Of a DNA stretch of 64,000 nucleotides, positions 20,025 to 30,929 are shown one piece after another; position 1 is the stretch's first letter; each line of letters starts with the position of its first letter. The stretch lies in assembly GCA_047967505.1 (NCBI GenBank), contig CM106541.1; one strand, written 5' to 3'. The notes under the pieces are model-generated. The model was given only the letters and a program-made list of their open reading frames with translations. It did no database searches and was not told where the DNA came from. The stretch is from Dipteris shenzhenensis. Lineage: Eukaryota; Polypodiophyta; Polypodiopsida; Gleicheniales. The position numbers were made by a program, and so were the translations under genes.

Positions 20025-23000
20025 AAGTACGATCCTAAGTAAGGGCCAGTAGTGCCAGTCGCGTAGAGGCCTCGCAACAGATATCATCAAAACAACCTCA
20101 CCCATGGTAAAACTATAGGTAAGCCGATGGAGTCCATGCAAGAGTGGAACCCTAACAACGACTACAACAAGATGATAGGTAGCAACGGATCACTGACTTC
20201 TTATCCATAGAAGGTGAGCCCACAGGGTTTCTGATATTTTAACACATGCTACAGGTTGAGACAGGACGAGTAGACAGCATTTCATGTGAGATATATATCT
20301 GCACTTTATGTGATATGCAAGAGACTGAGACAAAGGATCACTATTGCCCTTGGATCAATATAGTGTGGGGCTACACTACAAATAGGTGAAGGGTTGCCTA
20401 GAGAAGCCTCTTCACCCCACTTGTACACAAAGTACGATCCTAAGTAAGGGCCAGTAGTGCAAATCGCGTAGACGGCCTCACAACAGATATAATCAAAACA
20501 ACCTCACCGATGGTAAAACCGTAGGTAAGCCAATGGAGCCCATGTAAGATTGGACCCTGATAACGACTCCATAAAGAGGGACTATACTCGTGAGATTTTT
20601 TCGCTTCCGGGTGCTGTGCTCCCATACTTAGGACGTAGAGATGTCGGAAACTCACCTCCCCATCTGTGGAGCCTGATATGACGACAACATGGGGGTGGTG
20701 GACTTAGGGTTGATGTGCCTGCCACAAGGGCAAGATCAGGAGGCAGCAGTGGATCACTGACTTCTTCTTCACAAAAGGTGAGCCCACACAATTTCGGGTA
20801 TCTTCACACATGCTATAGGTTGAGACAAGACAAGTAGATGGCATCTTATGTGAGATAGATCTGCACTTTATGTGATATGCAAGAGAGTGAGACAAAGGAT
20901 CACTGTTGCCCTTGGATCAATCTAGTGTGGGGCTACACTACAAATAGGTGAAGGGTTGCCTAGAGGAGCCTCTTCACCACACTTGTACAAAAAGTACGAG
21001 CCTAAGTAAGGGCCAGTAGTGCCAGTCGCGGAGATGGCCTCCCAACAGATATCATCAAAACAACCTCACCCATGATAAAACCGTAGGTAAGCCGATGGAG
21101 TCCATGTAAGACTGGACCCCGACAACGACTCCATGGATAAAGAGGCACTATACCCATGAGATTTTGTCACTTTCGGGCGCTAGGCTCCCATATTTAGGAC
21201 ATAGAGATATCGAAAACCCACCTCCCCATCTGTGAAGCCCGATATGGGGATAACATGGGGGTGGTGGACTTAGGGTTGATGTGGCTGCCACACGGGTAAG
21301 ATCATAGGCAGCAACAAATCACTGACTTCTTCACAGAAGATGAGCCCACATAGTTTCGAGTATCTTCACACATGCTACAGGTTGAGACAGGACGAGTAGA
21401 TGGCATCTCATGTGAGAGATAGATCTACACTTTATGTGTGATATGCAAGAGACTGAGATAAACGATCACTGTTGCCCTTGGATCTTGCCCTTGGATCAAT
21501 CTAGTGTGGGGCTACACTACAAATAGGTGAAGGGTTGCCTAGAGGAGCCTCTTCACCCCACTTGTACACAAAGTACAATCCGAAGTAAGGGCTAGTAGTG
21601 ACAATCGTGTAGACGGCCTCCCAACAGATATCATCAAAACAACCTCACCCATGGTAAAACCGTAGGCAAGCCGATGGAGTCCATGTAAGAGTGGACCCTA
21701 AAAATGACTCCATGGATAAAGAGGGACTATACCGGTGAGATTTTGTTGCTTCCAGGTGTTGTGCTCCCATACTTAGGACATAGAGATGTCAAAAAACTCA
21801 TATCCCCATCTATGAAGCACGATATGATGACAACATGGGGAGGGTGGACTTAGGGTTGATGTGCCTGCCACAAGGGCAAGATCAAGAGGCATCAACGGAT
21901 CAATGACTTCTTCTTCAAAGAAGGAGAGCCCACACGGTTTTGGGAATCTTCAAACAAGCTATAGGTTGAGACAGGACGACTAGACGGCATCTCATGTGAG
22001 AGATAGATTTGCACTTTATGTGATATGCAAGAGACTGAGACAAAGGATCACTGTTGCCCTTGGATCAATCTAGTGTGGGGCTACACTACAAATATGTGAA
22101 GGCTTGCCTGCAGGAGCCTCTTCACCCCACTTGTACACAAAGTATGAAACCTAAGTAAGGGCCAATAGTGCCAATCACATAGACGGCCTTGCAACAGATA
22201 TCATCAAAACAACCTCAGCCACGGTAAAACTCTAGGTAAGCCGATGGAGACCATGTAAAACTGGACCCTAACAATGACTCCATGGATAAAGAGAGACTAT
22301 AGCCGTGAGATTTTGTCGCTTCCAGGTGCTGGGCTCCCATACTGAGGACATAAAAATGTCAGAAACCCACCTCCCCATTTGTGAAGCCGGATATAACGAC
22401 AACATGGGGGTGGTGGACTTAGGGTTGATGTGGCTGCCACACGGGCAAGATCATAGGCAACAACGGATCACTAACTTCTTCTTCATTGAAGATGAGCCCA
22501 CATGGTTTCGGGTATCTTCACACATGTTACAGGTTGAGACAGGACGAGTAGATGCCATCTCATGTGAGAGATAGATCTGCACTTTATTTGATATGCAAGA
22601 GACTGGGACAAGGGATCATTGTTGCCCTTGGATCTAGTGTGGAGCTACTCTACAAATAGGTGAAGGGTTGCCTAGAGGAGCCTCTTGACCCCACTTGTAC
22701 ACAGTACAACCCTAAGTAAGAGCCAATAGCGCCAGTTGCATAGACGGCCTCCCAACAAATATCATCAAAACAACCTCACCCACGGTAAAACTGTAGGTAA
22801 GCCGATGGAGTCCATGTAAGATTGGACCCTGACAATGACTCCATGGATAAAGAGGGACTATACCTATGAGATTTTGTCGCTTTCGGGTGCTCTGCTCCCA
22901 TACTGAGTACATAGAGATGTCGGAAACTCAACTCCCCATCTATGAAGCTCTGGGGGTGGTGGACTTAGGGTTGATGTGCATGCCACACAAGGGAAAGATC

Positions 23001-26000
23001 AAGAGGCAACAACGGATCACTGACTTCTTCTTCACAGAAGGTGAGCCCATATAGTTTTGGGTATCTTCACACATGCTACAGGTTGAGACAGGACGAGTAG
23101 ATGCCATCTCATGTGAGAGATAGATATGCACTTTATGTGATATGCAAGAGACTGAGACAAAGGATCACTGTTGCTCTTGCATTAATCTAGTGTGGGCTAC
23201 ACTACAAATAGGTGAAGGGTTGCCTAGAGGAGCCTCTTCACTGCACTTGTACACAAAGTACGATCCTAAGTAAGGGCCAGTAGTGCCAGTCGCGTAGAGG
23301 ACTCACAACAAATATCATCAAAACAACCTCACCCATGGTAAAACGGTAGGTAAGCTGATGGAGTCCATGTAAGACAGGATCCCGACAATGATTCCATGGA
23401 TAAAGAGGGACTATACCCATGAGATTTTGTCGCTTTCGGGTGCTGGGCTCCCATACATAGGACATAATGTCGGTAACTCACCTCCCCACTTGTGAATCCC
23501 GATATGAGGACAACATGGGGGTGGTGGACTTAGGGTTGATGTGGCTGCCACATGGGCAAGATCATAGGCGGCAACAGATCACTAACTTCTTCACAAAAGA
23601 TGAGCCCACATGGTTTCGGGTATCTTCACACACGCTACACGTTAAGACAGGACGAGTAGACGGCATCTCATGTCAGAGATAGATCTGCAGTTTATGTGAT
23701 ATGCAAGAGACTGAGACAAAGGATCATTGTTGCTCTTGGATCAATCTAGTGTGGGGCTACACTACAAATAGGTGAAGGGTTGCCTAGAGGAGCCTCTTCA
23801 CTGCACTTGTACAAAAAGTATGATCATAAGTAAGGACCAGTAGTGCCACTTGCGTAGAGGGCCTCCCAACAGATATCATCAAAAGAACCTCACCCATGGT
23901 AAAACCGTAGGTAAGCCGATGGAGTCCATGTAAGAGTGGACCCTGACAATGACTCCATGGATAAAGAGGGACTATACCCATGAGATTTTGTCACTTCCGG
24001 GTGCTGTGCTCCCATATGTAGGACATAGAGATGTTGGAAACTCACCTCCCCATCTGTGAAGCCCGATATGAGGACAACATGGGGGTGGTGGACTTAGGGT
24101 TGATGTGCCTGCCACACAAGGGCAAGATTAGAAGGCAGCAATGCATCATTGACTTCTTCTTCATAGAAGGTGAGCCCACACAGTTTCGGGTATCTTCACA
24201 CATGCTACGGGTTGAGACAAGACGAGTAGATAGCATCTCATGTGAGAGATAGATCTGTACTTTATGTGATATGCAAGAGACTGAGACAAAGGATCACTGT
24301 TGCCCTTGGATCAATCTAGTGTGGGGTACACCACAAATAGGTGAAGGCTTGCCTAGAGGAGCCTCTTCACCCCACTTGTACACAAAGTACGATCCTAAGA
24401 AAGGGCCAGTAGTGCCAGTCGCGTGGACGCCTCGCAACAGATATCATCAAAACAACCTCACCCATAGTAAAACCGTAGGTAAGCCGATGGAGTCCATGTA
24501 AGAGTGGACCCTGACTATGACTCCATGGATAAAGAGGGACTATACCCATGAGATTTTGTAGCTTTCAGGTGCTGTGCTCCCATACTTAGAACATAAAGAT
24601 GTCGAAAACTCACCTCCCCATCTATGAAGCCCGATATGATGACAAGATGGGGGTGGTGGACTTAGGGTTGATGTGCCTACCACAAGGGCAAGATCAGGAC
24701 ACAGGCTACAAATTGAGACAGGACGACTAGATGGAAACTCATGTGAGAGATAGATCTGCACTTTATGTGATGTGCAAAAGACTGAGACAAAGGATCACTA
24801 TTGCCCTTCGATTAATCTAGTGTGGGGCTACACTACAAATAGCTGAAGGGATGCCTAGAGGAGCCTCTTCACCCCACTTGTACACAAAGTATGTTCCTAG
24901 GTAAGGGCCAGTAGTGCCAGTCACATAGACGGCCTCCCAACAGATATCATCAAAACAACCTCACCCATGGAAAAATCGTAGGTAAGCCGATGGAGTCCAT
25001 GTAAGACTGGACCCTGACAACGACTGCATGGATAAAGAGGGACTACACCCGTGAGATTTTATCGTGTTTGGGTGTTGTTGTGCTCCCATACTTATGACAT
25101 TGAGATGTCAAAAATGCACCACCCCATCTATGAAGCCAGATATGAGGACAACATGGGGGTGGTGGTTGATGTGCCTGCCACAAGGGCAAGATCGGTGGTT
25201 GATGTCCCTACCATACTCTCTTTTGAGGATTTTGGTAATTCAATCAATTTAAAAGAGTTTCCCTAATCTTTAGCAATCCCATATTTGAAGCTCTCATGTA
25301 ATAATGTATACCATATTCCTTGGATGAGTAGGAAAAAGATATTGGAAACCTCATACTTGAAGCCATTATAATCAATCATAAATTAATCTCTAATGCATTA
25401 TCAAATATGGGAAGGCAAGGTAGGGATTTTAAAAATATTCCCAATTCTCTAAACCTAAGTACTTTTAAGGAAATGTGGTCTCTATTGAACTCCTTCCTAT
25501 CATAATATGAATTAGGGAGAAGTTGTAACTCTCATATACATCTTGAAATTTTTAATTTTTCTCTTTTATAACTATAAAAAGTATAGTTTCAAGCCTACCA
25601 TTGCATAGATCATGAAATTTTGAACAATTTTTCTTTTTACAGCTCCTCAATCTGAGCTAAGGAGCAAAAGTTATGACCCCTTCTACGTAGGCTCTTCAAG
25701 GGTATTTCGCCGGCGGAATAGGGTTGGGACAAGCTCTTCAAACCATATTCCTCTGGCAAAATACCCTTAGAGGGTCTATTAAAAAGATACTATTTATTTT
25801 TCCTAGGTCATCCTTAGGAACTGTAAAGAGGATATTTGCTCAAAATTTTATGATCCAAGCAATGGTGAAAGCAAAAGAAAGGATTTTTGAAAGTCATAAA
25901 ATAAGTCACCACTTGGACATTATATATGTATATTATATAAAGGTATATTTATATCTATATCTATTTATCAATGTTTCATATTTACTTACATATTCCTTGA

Positions 26001-27195
26001 AATAATTTGAAATTTTTTGCTCCCCAAAAATGACTTGAGCCGATATATTTTGACCCCTCCAACCTTTTGTCTGCTCGTCGCTTAGGGTTTTTCGCTCGAA
26101 AAATGGAAACCTCCATATACGTGAAGGGTTGCCTAGAGGAGCCTCTTCACCCCACTTGTACACAAAGTACGATCCTAAGGGCCAGTAGTGCCAGTCGCAT
26201 AGACGGCCTCCCAGCAGATATCATCAAAACAACTTCACCCATGGTTAAGCCCATGGAGTCCATGTAAAGCTGGACCCTGACAACAACTCCATGGATAAAG
26301 AGGGACTATACCCGTGAGATTTTATCACTTCTGGGTGCTGGGCTCCCGTACTAAGGACATAGAGATGTCGAAAATCCACCGCCCCATTTGTGAAGCCCGA
26401 TATGAGGACAACATGGGGGTGGTGGACTTAGGGTTGATATGGTTGCCACACGGGCAAGATCATAGGCAGCAATGGATCACTGACTTCTTCTTCACTGAAG
26501 ATGAGCCCACATGGTTTCGGGTATCTTCACACACGCTATAGGTTGAGACAGGACGAGTAGATGCCATCTCATGTGAGAGATAGATGTGCACTTTATGTGA
26601 TATGCAAGAGACTGGGACAAAGTATCATTATTGCCCTTGGATCAATCTAGTTTGGGGCTACACTACAAATTGGTGAAGGGTTGCCTAGAGGAGCCTCTTC
26701 ACCCCACTTGTACACAAAGTACGATCCTAAGTAATGTCCAGTAGTGCCAGTCACGTAGACGGCCTCCCAATAGATATCATTAAAACAACCTCACCCATGG
26801 TAAAACTGTAGGTAAGCCGATGGAGTCCATGTAATACTGGACCCTGACAACGACTCCATGGATAAAGAGGGACTATATCTATGAGATTTTGTCGCTTCTG
26901 GGTGCTGTGCTCCCATACTGAGGACATAGAGATGTCGAAAACTCACCTCCCCATTTGTGACGCTTGATATGACGACAACATGGAGGTGGTGGACTTAGGG
27001 TTGATGTGGCTACCACAAGGGCAAGGTCAGGAGGCAACAATGGATAACTGACTTGTTCTTCAGAGAAGGTGAGCGCACATGCTCTACAGGTTGAGACAGG
27101 ACGAGTAGACAGCATCTCATGTGAGAGATAGATCTGCACTTCATGTGATATGCAAGAGACTGAGAGAAAGGATCACTGGATCAATCTAGTCTGGG
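20025..27195. repeat. Tandem array, about twelve copies of a roughly 560-bp unit
   Basis: The anchor 'aagtacgatcctaagtaag' recurs at about 20025, 20430, 20992, 21571, 22140, 22702, 23256, 23816, 24385, 24886, 26165 and 26716. Most spacings are 550-580; the first is 405 and the ninth 501 because of internal deletions. Every unit has 'ccatggataaagagggacta', 'aacatgggggtggtggactt', 'gagacaggacgagtaga' and a conserved hairpin (ggtgaag ... cttcacc) near its end. Divergence is modest and copies share no continuous ORF, though a short plus-strand frame stays open in several. The array is interrupted at about 25205-26106 by an unrelated element and ends by fading into unique sequence near 27195. Confidence 0.9.
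25205..26106. mobile_element. Truncated copy of a terminal-inverted-repeat element
   Basis: About 900 bases interrupt a satellite unit and match 36303-37210 in the same order ('actctcttttgaggatt', 'ccattataatcaatcataaattaatctc', 'gctcgtcgcttagggttttt'). The right end keeps 'gctcgaaaaatggaaacctcc'. The left about 230 bases present in the 36076 copy are missing. No coding potential is seen. Confidence 0.7.
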
Positions 27196-27199
27196 TGGT

Positions 27200-27980
27200 T
27201 GCAATAGAGCAAGGCCACTCCACACAGTTGTCTACAAAGAATGTCACTTTCACAAATGAGATATATTAGGATATAGACATCATAGCTACCACCAACCAGG
27301 CATTAATTTGCACTATAGACTTTGAAGAGGCAGAGGCCAAAATTAAGGAGGAACCAGAGCTGAATGACACCTGCAGCAGGGAAGTGTTAGATATGCTCAA
27401 TGTCCCATCCTTCTGGTAACCACTAGTGGTCCAAGGTGCTAAGTTGTAAGGCCCCCATATGAGGAGAAGCCATGTGTGAGCCTGGGACACTGGATGGATT
27501 CTGACTTGCATGTCAGATGAGTCCTATCAATGAGACCGTTGATGGTAGAAAGGTGATTGTGTGGGAGCCCCTTATTCTTGCAATAGTATAGGAAATATTC
27601 TCTGAATATTCCATGGACGACTAGTCAGTTCCATCGACTAGGTTGACTGGTTGGCTTCATCGCCTAGGTTGACTGCTTGGTTCCACCAACTACGTTGATC
27701 TGACTACCACCCTCATAGCTATAAAGAGGCAATCTCCCCAATCCATTGTACCAGATCAGATCTTCTAGTAGAGATCTTCCAGCTAGTAGCTCTTCACCTA
27801 GTATCTGTCTACATTGCCATCTAAGCTCCATTGTTGGAGCACACGGGTGGATGGAGCCATCATCTGTACTACATCAGTATTGAAGGAAAATTTTTTTCAT
27901 CTCCAATTTGCTGTGTACTCTCTATTCTTTGTTCAGTTCCTGTTTTGCTGTGCTGTGTAATTTAACAGGAAGATACAAAG
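27200..27980 (+). other. Possible retroelement remnant with LTR-like promoter and 26-bp minisatellite
   Basis: A plus-strand frame (about 27240-27415) reads 'NQALICTIDFEEAEAKIKEEPELND', protein-like but unassigned. At 27625-27710 a roughly 26-base unit ('ggttgactggttggcttcat'-like) is repeated three times. At about 27722 'agctataaagaggc' is a TATA-like motif followed by a pyrimidine-rich stretch, as in LTRs. No boundaries can be fixed. Confidence 0.3.
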
Positions 27981-27984
27981 GAAG

Positions 27985-28156
27985 TGATAGTGGAAGTGAG
28001 AGAGGGAGAGAGAGAGGAGTGCACACGATATAGCTACCTATACAGTAAGTGTATTGACAATGAAACATGAAGATATACATGTGAACCCCTTAGGGTTAGG
28101 GTTAGGGTTTGCCCCTATGCCCTATGTGGATAGTACAATTTAACCTATCTTTAACA
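27985..28156 (-). repeat. 3' LTR of the 27985-33607 element
   Basis: 172 bases, plus-strand start TGATAGTGG and end CTTTAACA. Contains a (GA)n stretch and three copies of a TTAGGG-like hexamer ('cttagggttagggttaggg'); the other LTR has two. Flanked on the left by the target duplication GGAAG. Confidence 0.85.
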
Positions 28157-28165
28157 CCCCCTCTT
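28157..28165 (-). other. Polypurine tract
   Basis: Minus strand AAGAGGGGG ends exactly at the TG start of the 3' LTR, the expected position for the plus-strand primer of reverse transcription. Confidence 0.75.
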
Positions 28166-28439
28166 AAATTGCACTGGGTAAGTAGAGGGTGCATGTACAA
28201 GACCTTTTTGTGGATTTCGTTTGGTGTGTATGCTAGCATCCAAAACTGAAAAGAAAACTAAAAAGAAATCAGAGTAGTATGTGTGTATGTGAGCACAGTG
28301 ACTACGAAGCAGAAGCATGTATAATGAGTACAACTTACTATCATATACATATCCTGGATTTCCCCCTCTTAAGTTGTGGATCATCCTTTGCCTTTGGGAA
28401 TGAAACCCAAAGAATAGGCCGAAAGGGGAGGATTACCAA

Positions 28440-29446
28440 AAAGCAAGTGACAAAAAGCGAGCGAGCCAAAAAAAGCGAGCGATAAAAAACAATAAAAGAT
28501 TTATAAATCCCCCATTTTAGTAGCAAAAAATAATAACTTATTCAAAAATGCATATTTTCCCTCAATGCTAGAAGGTTAAACATGCATATAACTTTAAAGC
28601 CATTAACACTAATTTCACATCATACATGAGACAGTTTGTATGTTTAATTTCCAAGTCATTGTTTGTATCAAAGACAAACGCTATTGCAATCAAGTTCTCT
28701 CTTTCCACTAGAGTTATTGAGATCATCTTTCCAAGGACTCCTTGCATGGATTAGTATAGATTCCATGCATATGTAAATGCTTAGCTTATTTAGTTTTGTT
28801 CACTCTTGGAACAAAACCTATGTTTCTTTGTTACTGCAAAAATATCCTTCCCTAATGATTTATTCTTACCTCCCACTAATTTTACAATGCAGCAAATTGA
28901 CCATAAAGTCATATTTTGGTGCATTAAATTTTACTAGATGGTGCACAAAGACATGATAATCATCTAAAGTACGCCTTGCCATTTGATTTGATATGTAACA
29001 TGACCATGTTTGGACTTGTAAATCAAAAGATACAGGGATGTGAAAATGTCCTCTTTTAACGCGCTCCCTGTTTTGGCCCAAAAGAGGACATTTTCACATC
29101 CCTATATTTTGGCAAAATGTCAACATTTGATTGTTTTGGCCCAAAAGATGAGTTTTTAACATCCTTGCATCTTTTGATTATAAAATATAAATGGCATAAT
29201 GTTACATATCAAATCAAATGACAAGGCATGATTTAGATGAATATCATGCCTTTTTGCACCATCTAAAAAACTTATGTGCATCAAAATATAAATTTTGTGA
29301 CACAACCACCTTTTTGAATACTTTGTACTTCAAGCAATTATTTTATAAAAAACTCAGATTCTTTCTTTGCTTGGTTAATTTTCCAACCACTTCAACTAAT
29401 TGTCGCTCGCTTTTTTGGAATCGCTTGCTTTTTCTCACTCGCTCTA
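28440..29446. mobile_element. Foldback/terminal-inverted-repeat element nested in the LTR element
   Basis: The ends are imperfect inverted repeats of about 40 bases rich in GCGAGCGA and AAAAAGC words (28441-28492 against 29401-29446). Inside, long imperfect arms (about 28905-29000 against 29200-29310, sharing 'catttgatttgatatgtaac' and its complement) close on a perfect 23-bp stem (29035-29057 with 29080-29102). No ORF of note is present. It is a non-autonomous DNA element whose transcripts would fold into a long hairpin. Superfamily is unclear, although the GAGCG-rich ends resemble those at 36076-37216. Confidence 0.65.
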
Positions 29447-29818
29447 TTGACTGCCTGAGGCTCCCTCTAAAGGAAATATGGAGAAAGTCAAATACACCTG
29501 GATCAAAGACTGGTCGATCAAAATATGACTGCATGAATGTCTGCATGTATGGCTACGTACTGAACATGTCAAAGGTGAACATGTCATGAGTCATCATGGA
29601 CTGTGTAGCTACTCTGAAGAAGAGGCATCCGGATGTGAGGCAAGTCAATGTAGCTATGGAGAAACAATCCAGTAGGTTGTGACATATGAGGTTGTCACCA
29701 ACCCAAAAGAACTGACAGCAATGTGTGAGGTATACTGTACTAGAGGTATAATCTCTGTCGAATGATGCAGGGTCGAGAAGAAGACCGCATAGTCAGTGTA
29801 GACAGAGTGATCCAGAGG

Positions 29819-30917
29819 CTAAAAATATGGGGCCGAAGGTGCAGGTATGATACACTGCTGTGTTGATGAAGAGGCCCACACAAATGGCAAGGTATGGCAA
29901 CCTGTCAAACCTATATGCTCAACTGTCATGAGCTGAAGGTCATCTAATGTGTGCATAGCTAAACATCCATCGGCATGGGATGTAGCATCTATCATAGGCT
30001 CATCGAGAAGGAGCTGATAATGTAAAGGCCTAGAAGGTTGGAATACAATTGAGAGTGCATAAGATGTTCCTGAGGTGAATGAGGTGCCGAATGCTAATGT
30101 AGGGATTGATCTATAATCTTGGATCCAACCACTGATCTGCATCAAGTATGGATTGTATACGATAGCCATAAGTGCATGATGAAACACTGAGTCTCCCCAG
30201 GTTGCGCTATGGCTGAACCTGATGATGTCTACTACACTGGAGCAAGACCGCACTGATGCATACGTATCCTCATACTGAGGAATGATCTGCTGATCGAAAG
30301 TGGTGGTCATAACTGGATCCAAGGATGCAATGCGGCATGACTGAGCCGATGCTGGAATGTCCTGAAGACTGATCTGCTGATCTGAACTGCTGAAGGAAAT
30401 TGAGCCCAATGTATGCTCTATGTCAAAGGTGAAAGCATCAGTGATGGATGCTGGAATGGAATCACCTGAAGAGCTAAATGCGCTTGGGCATATATCTTTG
30501 CATGTGGTAGAAGATATGAGTGCCTCGTACTGAGGACTTACCTGCTGAATAACTGCATGATCAGGTGAACTCCTACTAAGTATCTGCATCTGTGGCAAAG
30601 GATGGAGTCGGCGGATCCATGCAAGAGGGTGATGGCTATACATCACTGAAATCAAACTGAGCTGATGTAGATGGGACTGCCTCGTACTGAGGACTTACCG
30701 TCAAATATGCCTCGTGCTGAGGGCTTATTGCAGAATATGCCTCATGCTGAGGGCTTATCGAGAAGTGTGCATGATAAAAAACTGCGGGCTGATCCATGCT
30801 AACATCTGAAGCATCTACAACTGCATCTGATCTGTCGAGGCCAATGAGGCTCGAGTCTACATCATAGACTGGTACATCCCTGTGGCAATAAATGGTTGAA
30901 GAAGGTTCTCTTTCCAC
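29819..30917 (-). pseudogene. Repeat-containing ORF of the 27985-33607 element, split by a frameshift
   Basis: Frame 30917-30636 (93 codons) contains three copies of an 'SPQHEAY'-like motif. Frame 30655-29819 (278 codons), overlapping by 20 bases in another register, contains 'VSPQYEALIS' and 'IIPQYEDTYAS'. The shared motif indicates one former protein of about 360 residues broken near 30645. The composition is Ser/Thr/Ala-rich with no known domain, no zinc knuckle and no pol motif. It could be a structural protein of the element or a captured gene; I do not recognise it. Confidence 0.45.
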
Positions 30918-30929
30918 TCACGGATCTCG

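Noticed and set aside
22305-24252. Recurrent short plus-strand frame ('GVVDLGLMWLPHGQDH') in satellite units
   Set aside because: It is open in some units only, and frame-changing indels between units are tolerated, so it is not maintained as a gene.
28097-28110. Telomere repeat (TTAGGG)
   Set aside because: Only three hexamers, located inside an LTR and present in both LTRs.
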